DNA from: Hysterium pulicare CBS 123377
Lineage: Eukaryota; Ascomycota; Dothideomycetes; Hysteriales; Hysteriaceae
Length of the DNA stretch: 64,000 nucleotides
Reading direction: 5' to 3'
NCBI GenBank assembly: GCA_000467715.1
Contig: AJFK01000112.1
Span: 151,360-215,359, forward strand
Below are positions 31,850 to 42,524 of the stretch, in pieces (the stretch's first letter is position 1; each line of letters starts with the position of its first letter). A program made the position numbers and the translations under genes. The notes under the pieces are model-generated. The model was not told the DNA's origin and did not search any database. It was given only the letters and a program-made list of their open reading frames with translations.

Positions 31850-34526
31850 ATGACCAGAGTCCATCATCATTCGCACGTCGGGCTGACAAAATCATCCCTG
31901 TATCGTGCCAGAGTCGCGCGGAAGAAAAAGCCATATAAAATCCTTCTGGAGTCCGTTACGCAGGAAAAGAAGAAACTGCATTCCGCCGTCCGTTGCTCTC
32001 TCGTGTCGAGTGACGAACTAAAGCACTGACACTTTGTCTAGATTTCGTACGATGCACACGCCCCGGTCGGGTATACCTTTGTGCCCGCCGGGACTCCAGA
32101 GCTTACAGACTATTGCAAAGAGCTCTGTAGAAAACGAGGGCTCATTGCACATATTGTTTCGGTCAGACTTGTTGCGCTTGTTACGATTACCGGAAACTAA
32201 CGAAGCTTGTAGGCCAAGCCCAAGAATAGGGCTCATGCGAATCCGGACAAGATAGCCCATCATGTTCATCGTATTGGACACCATTTCCCAAATGAGGTTG
32301 TTGATCAAGCTTGTGATTGGCTTGGTTACGTTTATCGTGGCGGTATCTACCAGAAAACCATGAACAATTTGGGCACGGATGTCTTTGCACGCAGCCTTGC
32401 TACTCATGGAAGCAGATTGGGTCTCCACGATCGCCCCGTTACCGTTCAAGAAACCAGCCAGCAAATCAAGGCAGCTATACTCGACCTATTTCCCAAGATT
32501 CCTGACAAAGACGCAGAAGCTATTGTCAAACATGCGTTTCGAGAAGTATCTAGCCGCTCTTCTTCCCCAGGCTATGGTGTGGTACTGATTCTCTTCTAGG
32601 GTACCAAGAGGGTAGGTAATGCGCAAGAACTACCTTTGCCACGACGAGTCCAGCTTGCAGTGGTTGCCCATATCCGCCACGAGTACACAGATTATGACCA
32701 GCTTTTGAAGACGGGATCTTGGATGGATGCCAGACAAAAGGTCGAGGAAGCTTCGCTTGATCAGCTGCGGAGATGGCGTGGCGAGAATGAGACTGGAATT
32801 ATAGAGATGGAGGAAACATTTCGTGAGGTCATTGTGCTGGACGACGATGAAGATGACGGAGAGGATAGCAGTGAAGAGCAGTCCAGCACCGACGATGGAG
32901 AGCGAAGCATCGAGATATTCTCGAGCCAGGCAGCTGCTCACGAACTTCAACCAGATGATGCACATGATGCCGAATGGACTGATATGCACAGCACGAATCG
33001 TGCACCTGGCAAGGTATATTTCGTAAGACCTGCACCTCGACGGACTCGTGTCGTCCAACCTCGATCTGCTGCGGTGTATTCCAACCCACGCACGGCGCCC
33101 ACTCTTGTCACAGCACCTCGTTTCAGAAAGGAGCCAGCTTCGCTCAGCTATAGCCAAGCACATTCAAGACCCGTTCGCCATCTCCTTCCGCCCGTGCCAA
33201 CTGCAAGTTATAGGCGCGAGGTGCATCATGAGCGCGATGACCGTCGACTCGTGCTCGAGACGTAAGGAGAGATGGTATTCTCGCATAGTCCAACCTGCTC
33301 ATATTGAATAGGGCTCCGAAAACCCCATTCACTCCATCTGCACTTGATCAACCTTTGCGATATTGCGATGAACACGGAAGGCTCTACAATGTGAGTGTTC
33401 CCGGATCATTGCCCTTAACTGACTTGATATGTCTTGCATGGCTGGTTTCCGCCACAATATATTCATACCCGATATCGACTTGCGTATATCCACACTATAT
33501 CTTTAACCCAGGCGAACATAAAAGGTAGTAGTCTTGTCATGGTCACCGAATCGTTTAGTCTTTGACGCGAAACTGGCTGTGCAAGACATAGCACTTCCGA
33601 AATTTCTAAGTCAAGGGCGCTGACTTAGCTAGCTACAACGCATTGATGACAGTTCATCCACGCCGCCGAATCACAGCTCAAATTACTTACGAGCTACAGA
33701 GGCTGTTCATCATACCCACTTACCACAAAAAGCCCCTTTCCAAAAGCATGCTCCGCTACATGACCGCAGAGATTTTCTCCCTCCCCCCATTCCAATAGCC
33801 CTGACAAACAGAGACCGCCAGCCGATAAGGTATGTGCATAGTAGAGAACATACAGTTCAGGAAAGCGATGTCGCAATCCCATCGATAGAGCGGGATATTC
33901 CCGAGCCTGCTGAATTGTCTTCCATGCGGAATCTTGACATTGCACAAAGATCACACGATGATCGTGCATCGGGCTTGATTGACCCTAACGCATTATATCG
34001 AGGTCAGATGCTACAAGGACAAGTCCAGAATGAACGCCACCAATTTGCAAAGCGCAAGTCGTGGCCTTCTCCCCGACGTGATATTCCACATGATCTGGAG
34101 CCTTGTGTGCCCAAAAGACAGAAGGTCATCCGCGATCAAATGCAATATACGAACGACGGCAGGTTTCAGGACTCACGACAAACAGATGTGATTGACCTTA
34201 CATCCAGCCCACGGAAACCACTTGGCTACGTGTCGCAAGCGTCATATCCTTCAGAAGAGCCACAGCCACAGCCATCAACATCAAGATTTCGTTCTGCTTT
34301 CGATCGGAGTCAACCGATATACAATCAGAGCGCATACGCACAGCTAGAGCGGTCCCCCTCGATTCCTCGGGCAGATGAGCGTTTCTTCATTACCGAAAAT
34401 GAGCATGTTGACTCCAGTGCGAATTGGCGGCACGCTAACCAAGATGGCCTGAATGATCAGTATCAAAGCCGAGCGATCAAGCGATATGTCCCACAGAATC
34501 AAATTGTGGATTTATCCTACTCCTGA
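31850..34526 (+). CDS. DUF2293 domain protein
   Basis: Six exons (31850-31987, 32042-32161, 32213-32545, 32600-33261, 33312-33390, 33633-34526) encode 741 residues. The N-terminus is basic (ARVARKKKPYKILLESVTQE). SYDAHAPVGYTFVPAGTPEL and WLGYVYRGGIYQK are blocks usual in this fungal family. The DUF2293 domain lies near residues 160-250: IKAAILDLFPKIPDKDAEAI, KHAFREGTKRVGNA, RRVQLAVVAHIRHEYTDYD. The remaining 490 residues are acidic then low-complexity Pro/Gln/Arg with KRQK-type basic patches, suggesting a nuclear protein. Donors GTCCGT and GTATCT are weak, but they restore known family sequence. Intron 5 (242 nt) is long. Biochemical function is unknown to me. Confidence 0.85.
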
Positions 34527-35526
34527 GGATGAAAAAGCCTACACCAATGGCTAAAGCTCGTTTGAGACCTCGTTGCTCTTGAATTGTTGACCGAAGCTCA
34601 TTTCACATCTTGTTGGGTCTCAGTAAGTGAAATCATTTTGTGTTTGGACGCTGCTCCGCCTCTGCCATTCAATCAAGGCCACCATTCATCGTCCCCTCCA
34701 TAAACGGTTCAACCTTTGCTTGGAGCAATGAATCTAAGTCTGTAGCTTATATATACCCTGGCAATGACCTATTATTGTGGGCCAATTCTTCGATGGGTCC
34801 TCCAAAGGGCGCATGGGTTCTGGATGTTACTTCGACGTGAATCTGACGGTTTCCAGGGAAATTTACCACGTATAAGGCTCATCAATCAGTAAAAGCGTTC
34901 ACGTCCCTCGAATTTGGACAATGAGTCTCGATAACAATTTCCTTTCTGCGCCCACCACAGAGGATTGCTGCGTCAAGTTGAAAATACCACTATACTAGGT
35001 GTATCTGAAGGTATTTTTTTGACCTTCAAGTTAGAAGACGACTATTCAAGAAGGTGAGTAATCCGATCTTTCCAAGCAAGTGGCAGAATTTGATGTCCAC
35101 AGCCTGCAATGCGAAAGGAGGGCTCTTAAGCACTATTTTCATAAATGGCGTGCACTTAGGATTCTTGGTGGAGAGCATGCTTGTGCGGGCTTTAGGCAGA
35201 CAATTCGGACCCGGGGAGAGCAGAAAAACACTTACGAGGCAAGTGTGCGGGGGCTGGAACCTGTATGAGTTATTGATGGGAAAACTGAATGTATTGTTTT
35301 GAAGCTCCGAACCTCCGTAAAATAAAACATGTCGATTTGACCCTACTTGTGGTTTGCCATAGCTAATACTAGATGTGACCGCCTACTGGACACCATTTAA
35401 GTGCCCTGGCTCTTAGTACAGAATATAGAGCCGAGACGATCTTAACCACACCCACTACACACACTTCGCTTGAACTATTCTCAGGTCTGGGGAACTCCCA
35501 AACTGCAATTCCAACAAAAGTTGTTA
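34527..35526. other. DUF2293 gene 3' end and TYW2 upstream region
   Basis: Within it, a plus-strand frame at about 35083-35268 reads RRALKHYFHKWRAL, like a single Sfi1-type repeat, but has no gene context. Otherwise nothing recognised. Confidence 0.4.
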
Positions 35527-37047
35527 ATGACTGAAAATGAGCGTAAATTGGGATTTATCGTCCCTAAGCAACTGGTCAACCACGTCAAATCGGCCCTCGA
35601 ACGTCATGTTCAATTGAACCGCGAATCGAAAATCCGTCCCCACTCAGAGCATACTACTATTCCACAACACTCCTTCGTGGTTCCCACCAATATCTCAGCG
35701 CCGGTCCACAACAAATTTGAGGATGTAGCACACTACTTTGAAAAAGAAGCAATCCTCATAGGCCTTGAGCTGCAAGCCTATGTAGACGAAATATCCTTCA
35801 CCAGCTACAAAGCTGGGTCCATCAGCAATCATCCTTGGTCAAAACGAGGCAATCCACTTCTTCGTGTAGTTGAATCATGGCTTCAAGACTTGCCACCTAC
35901 CATTCTCCCATCTCTTGAACTTGAGATCAATCCGCTTCTCACCACGTTTCCAAACACTTACTCCGTCTATACACCCATGCTACTTCTACCACCTCACATA
36001 TACCAAACTTCTCAATGGGAAAGGCTCATCACCACGTTAAGCAGCAAAACAGATCTCACTCATGTTCTTTACCAAAATCTAGTAACCACAGTAGGTTGTT
36101 CACACCTCGCCATCAATGCACCTATTCCGCTTCGAAAGTCTCACTCCCAGTGCGACGGATCCGAGGAAGGTGTGAACTTCCTTCGTAGTCCTACTTCTCT
36201 AACACCTCTATACGGCAACTTTGGACCTTTACCGACGACGAACCCGATATTGTATCTAAACCCGACTTCTACAGATTTCGCGTCGGCATTCTGGGTGTCG
36301 GTACGTCAAAACGGTATCCAGCAGACTTGGGCTCCGCTCTACACAATGTTCTCGCGAGGGAACATCTCCGAGAAGACTCGGCTACTCTCATTACCTTCCG
36401 TGATTGATCTCGCAAAGGAGAAAGAAGGATGCACGGCCGTGGATCTCTACGCCGGCATAGGATATTTTGCATTCAGCTACAAAAAGGCTGGTATCAAGAA
36501 AGTTCTTTGCTGGGAACTAAACCCCTGGAGTGTAGAAGGCTTGAGGCGCGGTGCACTCTCTAACAATTGGACTTCCGAGGTTCTATCGTCGACTTTTCTT
36601 TCTTCGGATTCCTCCGGCGAAGGCTTGCCCCACGACCCGAAAGCCGATTTCCTGATCTTTCAAGTCTCGAATGAGTTTGCCACCGAAAAGATCGTGTCGT
36701 TAAGAAGTTCGATACCGCCGATTAGACATGTGAACTGTGGATTACTTCCTACATCGAGAGGAAGCTGGGAGACAGCTGTGAAAGCGGTGGATCCGAAGAA
36801 AGGTGGTTGGATCCATTTACATGAGAATATTGGTGTGGAGGATATTGTAGGTAGGAGTGAGGCCATTACTAAAGAGGTTCAGGGAATGATGGATAAGTCA
36901 ATAAGGGGTGATCAAGGGGAGGAGGAAGGTGGTGGGCAGAGTCGGGAAATGGTGAGATTGGAGCATGTGGAAAGAGTTAAGACGTATGCACCGGGAGTGA
37001 TGCATTGTGTGCTGGATATCTACATCCCTCCCCTAAGAGCGGAATAA
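35527..37047 (+). CDS. TYW2: tRNA wybutosine-synthesizing protein 2 (TYW2)
   Basis: TYW2 transfers the 3-amino-3-carboxypropyl group of S-adenosylmethionine to the wybutosine precursor on tRNA-Phe. One exon gives 506 residues from the first ATG. The Trm5/TYW2 methyltransferase-like fold is in the C-terminal half: TAVDLYAGIGYFAFSY is the SAM-binding loop, and VLCWELNPWSVEGLRRGA follows with the acidic ribose-binding residue; IRHVNCGLLPTSRGSWETA and GGWIHLHENIG are later conserved blocks. TYW2 has ELNP where Trm5 methyltransferases have D-x-NP, which supports TYW2. A CTCAG acceptor-like site at 35479-35483, followed by open in-frame codons, leaves room for an unseen 5' exon. TYW4, which acts two steps later, lies at the start of the window. 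Confidence 0.92.
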   Translation: MTENERKLGFIVPKQLVNHVKSALERHVQLNRESKIRPHSEHTTIPQHSFVVPTNISAPVHNKFEDVAHYFEKEAILIGLELQAYVDEISFTSYKAGSISNHPWSKRGNPLLRVVESWLQDLPPTILPSLELEINPLLTTFPNTYSVYTPMLLLPPHIYQTSQWERLITTLSSKTDLTHVLYQNLVTTVGCSHLAINAPIPLRKSHSQCDGSEEGVNFLRSPTSLTPLYGNFGPLPTTNPILYLNPTSTDFASAFWVSVRQNGIQQTWAPLYTMFSRGNISEKTRLLSLPSVIDLAKEKEGCTAVDLYAGIGYFAFSYKKAGIKKVLCWELNPWSVEGLRRGALSNNWTSEVLSSTFLSSDSSGEGLPHDPKADFLIFQVSNEFATEKIVSLRSSIPPIRHVNCGLLPTSRGSWETAVKAVDPKKGGWIHLHENIGVEDIVGRSEAITKEVQGMMDKSIRGDQGEEEGGGQSREMVRLEHVERVKTYAPGVMHCVLDIYIPPLRAE

Positions 37048-37322
37048 CATCTATTTCCTTAAACCCATTCACTAGTGTGTTAGCATTTGTGTACGCCTAG
37101 TTTAATTCCGTTAGATGGGGTTGTGCATAGGCACTTCTGATAACATGTCGCCAACGCAATACTTGACGGAGTATTTCATGAACATACTAGACACATAATT
37201 AGAGCATTGTCCATTCTTCACTTCTGAGATCAAGTCCAAGATGATATGATTGAAATAAAGCCTTATTTGCTGATACGATACCCAGGAATAGCAAACACGG
37301 TGAAGTTTACGAACAAGAGTCA

Positions 37323-38004
37323 TCAATCTCTCCTGAATTTTGCAGGAATATTGTTCTCAACGATTCCCTCCCTCTCCTTCTTCTCCCAAGCTTCCCTCTC
37401 CTCCTCCATCTTGTCATGTTTAGCAAAATGCGCAATATCCTCCGGATGCGTCAAGTCCTCCTCTTTCGCATCATCACCATGAAACTTCTCAAAGTGATGA
37501 ATTTCATACTCGTACTCGTCATCGCCATGGTGTCCAGGGCCCAGCCCAAAATCCGGCAAAACAACCCCCTTGGCGTGGGCTATCGTGAATTCGGCGAAGG
37601 AGATGGTCCCGCTGCGATCTGCGTCATACATGTCCATGACTACACGCGCGACGTCTGATTTCTTTTCTTCGGGGACGTGGTTGGTGCTTTCATCCATGAG
37701 GCCATAGGTACGGCGCACGTCTTCGGGAGACCATTCGCCGGAGGAGTCGTAGTCGTGGAGGCTGAAGAAAACGCCGGCGTCGAAGTTGTTGATGTGGTGT
37801 TCCTCTGCATTCTAAAGTGAGCTCATTGGAATTGGAAGGAGAAGTGGTGGAGGACTGCCCTGCCATATGCCGCGTTGCCCAGTCCGCGTCGGCTGCGATG
37901 GGTTGTTGATCGTGGCCGTGGTCACCGTGTGCGGAGGCAGTAATGGCGAAAGTGAAGAGTAGAAGAGCGACGGGTCGGACTCGGAATAAGTATCTCAGCT
38001 CCAT
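37323..38004 (-). CDS. Secretory EF-hand protein (SSP120/nucleobindin-like)
   Basis: The model 38004-37860 plus 37804-37323 gives 208 residues. A signal peptide is plain (PVALLLFTFAITASAHG). Two EF-hands follow: DYDSSGEWSPEDV near residue 72 and DADRSGTISFAEF near 115, both with calcium-ligand spacing. A His/Glu-rich acidic tail ends in a coiled region (EEEREAWEKKEREG). This is the layout of yeast Ssp120 and animal nucleobindin/Cab45-like proteins of the early secretory pathway. The intron between DWATRHMA and EEHHIN has a normal branch (CTCAC) and acceptor (GCAG) but the only in-phase donor is GG rather than GT. Without removing it, translation runs into a stop at 37690 and both EF-hands are lost. 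The gene may use a non-canonical donor, or carry an error or mutation. Confidence 0.82.
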
Positions 38005-38529
38005 CCTTTGTTTACTTATCAATTGAGAAGTTGAAGGCGGAATTGTATGCTGACGGCAGAGGCGCTACGAAAGCACACTCGACTACGGGAAAATGTACTG
38101 CCGCGCCCGAACTCCAGGGGGTGAATATAAGTAGTCCAAGAACGCATTTCTAATCCCCTAAATGCTAAAGGACAACATTATAATAGTCTTGCTTCTAGCA
38201 TTCGAGCATAGCCGTGATTATTATTACGACCCCTACTTTTGAATAAAGCTGAGTAAATATACAATAGAAGTGAAGAACGCTATATATACTGGTATACGCA
38301 TGTTGAACGATGATGGACCCTCGCAGCCTCAGGCCAATACTTTCCCAAGACGTCACCAGAGGTCGAACCTCAGTGTGGAGGTCAATCATCTAGCGAAACC
38401 CAAACTCCCATGCTGTTCAGCCCGGAATTGAGAGCCCATACTCTTTCTTACGAACGCCTTGGCCGTCACACGTATAATCCTAATACATCATACCTCCTAA
38501 GCCCATAAACGCCATATCCCTTTGTGCAG
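38005..38529. other. EF-hand gene promoter and YND1 3' region
   Basis: No coding signal or clear motif seen. Confidence 0.6.
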
Positions 38530-40846
38530 TCACTCTAAACTCTCCTTGAGCGGCATCATCATCGGACTCCTCAACCTAGTCGGACTTCCCGTCCTACTAT
38601 GAGTACGATGGCCCGGTCCCACCAATCTCTCTCTACTATCTGTTCTTGCCATCAGCCCACCTCTTCCCATTGGATTGTTGAATACGGGCGCTGGACCTAG
38701 ACCAAGCCCAGCCCCCTGCGAAAGCACATTATTTTCAAGATATGTCGGTGTTCCCGGATTATCGATCCCAGCTTTAATTTGCGGAGTCGCCCATCCAGAA
38801 GTGCGCCCAACGCGAGAACCTTCGGACGAATCAGAGTGTCCGCCATCGGAGTCTACTTCGCCAAGTTCGAACTCGTCGGTGCCGCCGTCTTCGAGGACAC
38901 GTTCGTAAGAGTGCGAAGGGTGTCCGAGGTTAAACAATTTCCCTGGGAAACCGCGTCGCCGTTTGGAGGGCCCCGAAGATCGACCGAGTAAGCGTAGGAC
39001 CTTCTGTCGCATTGTTTTCCTACGTTCCCGGCCGCAGAGCATGAACAAAACGACAAATACGAGGAGAAGAAAGATCACTAGACCGGGAACGCGCCGTGGA
39101 GAGTCTTTGAAGAGAGCGTCGTGCCAGTCATCATCATCTTCATCTTCATCGACTGACGACGGTAAATATTTACCACCAGCATATTGAAAATCCGAGGGGA
39201 TTCCAGGTACGTTGCTTCCAAAGCCGACCGCCAATGCTTCAGGCGGTGCAGGAACTTCGCTGGCGGCATAGAGTACCATCTTCCCTAGCGTCCAGCTCAC
39301 TTCCACTCCACTGATTTTGTTCACAGCTTGGAAGGGGTCCAGAAAGCCCTTCTCTTTTGCGTTGTGGAGGACTGCTTTGGTTCCATTGTGACCGCCCTTC
39401 ATGTCCTCGATCCCGACGCGGGGAACACCGATTCCGTCGTGAAGCATGTCAATAAGCCAGGAAGCTTTAAAGCATACTTCCAGTGCTGTTGTCTCGTCCA
39501 CTTTCTTTCCCCACTTCTTTTCCCCTACCCCCTTCACGATGCTTTCCCAGTCCTGACTACAGAATTGCTCAACACGCTCTTGATAGGTCTTGAAGTCGTA
39601 AGCCTTGTCTTTATGTGCCATCTCGAATACCTCATGAGTCGTATGCCAGTATTCAGAGACGCCGACGAAATGGTTGACGTCAAAATCTATGGCGGGTACG
39701 TGTTGCCCGTTCAATAGACACGGCTCATCTGGGCAAGGCATATCCTTTTCAAGAAGTGGAAGAGTTTGGTGCATGCATTCTTGAAATTTGCCGGTTCCTA
39801 TAAGATGAGGTCTCTTGCCAAGGTCCTCGTCGGATCCAGACTTTATTGGCTTTCCTTCGGCGGTGACCTTTAAACCTGAAGGTAGACAAGGATCAGGATA
39901 TTCCTCGGCGTCCGTATTTGTTTCTAAGAGCGCTTTGACGTATCGTTGCCTCGCTTGGTTGACTCCAAATCCAAGCCAAGTGGTCACGAAGACCCTGTAC
40001 TCTGAAGCCCCGCCGTCCACTGTCCGCAATCGCAGCAGTGTGAGATCACTGGCGTGCTTCTCGGCCTCTGTGGCATTCGGTGCAAATGCAATCTGTGCTG
40101 ACGCACCTCCCATATCCAAGAACCCGTACGTATGATGTCCCTTCCCATGGTCGTGATCGCTCGGGTTGTCGAAGCCTCCAAGGAGGTAGTTGGCCGCAAT
40201 CCACCCATACAGCCCCTCCGTCTCACCCGAAATGACTTTGACGTGTAGATCACAGTCGGGCAACTGAAATCTGGTGCTTTTCCTTGCATAGCTGCAGACT
40301 TGTTCCAGTACGGCTTTTTGCTTTAGTTCGGGGAGTATGCGCATTCCGGCGGTCGCAAGAAGAAACAACGGTGTATTAGGGACATCTTCCTCGGGTATGT
40401 ATTTGAGAGCATGCTTGAAAAGGGCTTCGAGATGATCGGGCCCTACTTCGTTAGGATTATCGCCGAATGTAGAGATCCCTGCCAACAAAAATTTCGATCA
40501 GCGACGTTGCAGCGCAGAAGAGTATCGCGGACAGCTACACACCGGGATGTATCTTTTTAGTCCATTTCTTGTCCGATTCAAGAATGGGCAGACTTTGTAG
40601 TTGTGCTTGGCTCGCTTTGGCCCGCGCTGTGTCGCTGTTCAGCCACCGATAGATATGGACTCGGGTCCCCTTTCAGATGGTCAGCATATCGATGCGCAAT
40701 GGCATGGTCATGCCTCTGAAATGAGCATACCGATGACCCAGCATCCAGGATAACGCCATATCTCCCTGTGACAAAGTCCAAGTTAGCAATCTGTCGAGAA
40801 GGCGACGGCGATAAGCAGGTTCAGAGGCTTGCGTACACTTTCCCAT
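38530..40846 (-). CDS. YND1: Golgi apyrase, GDA1/CD39 family (YND1-like)
   Basis: Exons 40846-40839 (8 nt), 40761-40731, 40669-40543 and 40478-38530 give 704 residues. Apyrases of this type hydrolyse GDP and UDP made by glycosyltransferases in the Golgi lumen. All apyrase-conserved regions are visible: ILDAGSSGTRVHIYRW near the N-terminus, LLATAGMRILP, ISGETEGLYGWIAANYLLGG and FLDMGGASAQIAF. A transmembrane segment VPGLVIFLLLVFVVLFMLCG near residue 510 is followed by a Ser/Arg-rich cytosolic tail of about 160 residues, the Ynd1 topology. The tiny first exon encodes only M-G-K (part); an alternative upstream acceptor breaks the frame. A GTAT microsatellite lies 120 bp upstream. Confidence 0.92.
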
Positions 40847-41420
40847 CGGAGCTGGCCGGGGTGTCGAAGGCTAGAAGAGAAGACGCATCCAGCAATGATA
40901 AAGGAGACGAAGAAGAAGAAGACGACGACGAACAGATTACGAGGTTTAATAAGGAGAAGAAGGCTGTATGTATGTATGTATGTATGTAACGAACGACGTG
41001 GTTGAGTGGGGAAGGATTCGTGAGGGCTTCCTTCGAGGGATCAAAGATAGCCTGCGCCGCGTCAGGGATGGCGGTGGGTCGAAACGGTTTCCAGGGTTGC
41101 GCACCCGGAAGAATCAACGCCACATGCAGCCAAGTCCAATAGAACGAAAGAAAAGAGTGAAAACTCGATACGAGAGATAACGGCTGCATCCATCAACTAC
41201 AAACTGCGTAGTCGGAGCAACTTCAATATCCAGACGGCCAAACTGACACTGCAAGTAAAACCTTGACGTCGTGGAATTTTGGGCAGGGTTCCCCGGGGAT
41301 AACGTCGGCTTCATGCGATAGTCCAAGCCGCAAGAATTGTACCCTGACAAGTTTTACATTGATGATTCCAAACAAACCAGTCCATGCGTCACTAGCTATG
41401 TATCTATCGAGAGAGCAGCC
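40847..41420. other. YND1 promoter and amidotransferase 3' region
   Basis: Contains the purine-rich tract and the GTAT microsatellite; no gene seen. Confidence 0.6.
40966..40988. repeat. GTAT microsatellite
   Basis: Five full GTAT units plus GTA lie 120 bp upstream of the YND1 start, next to a purine-rich GAA/GAC tract at 40908-40931. Confidence 0.95.
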
Positions 41421-42283
41421 TCAATCTTCAAGTAGAAACCTCAAGAAAGCTGATGCGACGACCACGCCATCATGATGATTTCCAACCCTGGCCATGGCAT
41501 CCTCGAACTGTTCGTCGTTAAAGATGCCTTGTGAATGCCGTGCCTCTACCAGCTCTGCCACTATCTGTTTGGTGAACTCAGGGTGGCCTTGTACTGAAAT
41601 AAAGCGCCCCTTTGCATACATTCCTTGGACGCTGCATCTAGGTGATGCGCCCAGATGTTCAACCGTTTCCGGATATTCGTACACTGCATCTCTGTGCATT
41701 TGGTGAAGACTCTACAGCACACATTAGAAAGAGACCACCAAATCGAACCTTGACAAGCGGCCTACAAGAGTTTCTTGCTTGAATAGTTCCTTTCCTTTCG
41801 GTGTCAAATTTACAGGTAAAACGGCTATTTCCCAACCGCCATCACTTCGTCCAACTTTTACGCCCAGCGCTCGGCCAAGTATTTGGTGGCCGAAGCAAAC
41901 CCCAATGATTCGGATACGGTTCTGGCCGAGCAGCTTCTTTGTAAATTCCACGAGGTTGAGGATCCATGGCGTATCATCAAAAGAATTATGTCCTACACCA
42001 AACAGGTCAGCCACTTGCAGCAATCGGCCGTTTGAAACCCACGTGATCCGGTCAAAAGCACAGCATCTACTGCATCTAGATCTGGATACTTTTGTTCGTT
42101 CACAACATCAAATTTGCTCAGCTGGAGGCCATGCTTCGACGATATCAAGTCAGGTTGGCCAAGTTTGTCAGCGCCCGCTTCAAGGAGAGCGCTGAAGACA
42201 CCTCCGTATCCTCCATACTTTTTCCTTGTCCCATCCAGCGGAGTGTCACACTCAAGAATAGCTATCCGAAGCGGTGGCTTCAT
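41421..42283 (-). CDS. Class I glutamine amidotransferase-like protein
   Basis: Exons 42283-42043, 41992-41766 and 41711-41421 give 252 residues. The class I GATase triad is present: the nucleophile Cys in RIIGVCFGHQILGRALG, and His-Glu in SVQGHPEFT. The IHQMHRD-type motif (SLHQMHRDAVYEYP) and the N-terminal LRIAILECDTPL match stand-alone fungal amidotransferases such as yeast YLR126C, related to the GMP synthase glutaminase domain. There is no synthase partner domain in the protein, so the acceptor of the released ammonia, or whether it is a peptidase, is unknown. For intron 2 I chose the donor at 41765 (54 nt), because the nearer GT sites would give introns below 40 nt. It is divergent from the MFS gene, 241 bp apart. 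Confidence 0.88.
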
Positions 42284-42524
42284 GATTTCTTTCTACCCTT
42301 CGCAGGAGTTGTGACGTTGGCAAGGACTTTGGGGGGCCCAAGATTCCTTATCGTCGGCAGCAATCTAACCGCATGACGTTAGTCATAAGTTACCTTTATG
42401 GCACTTCGAGTGCCGTTTCTTCCAGCCCACTGACCCCCAAGCCTTCAACTCTAGGGTTGATGCTGTGCGACTCTTACTTCCCTCACTTCTTGTATATTTT
42501 CCATTGGAGGTATGTGCAGCTCCA

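Noticed and set aside
41712-41765. Shorter amidotransferase introns starting at 41750 or 41738
   Set aside because: They would be 27-39 nt, below the fungal minimum, and would add residues not expected before the HQMHRD motif.
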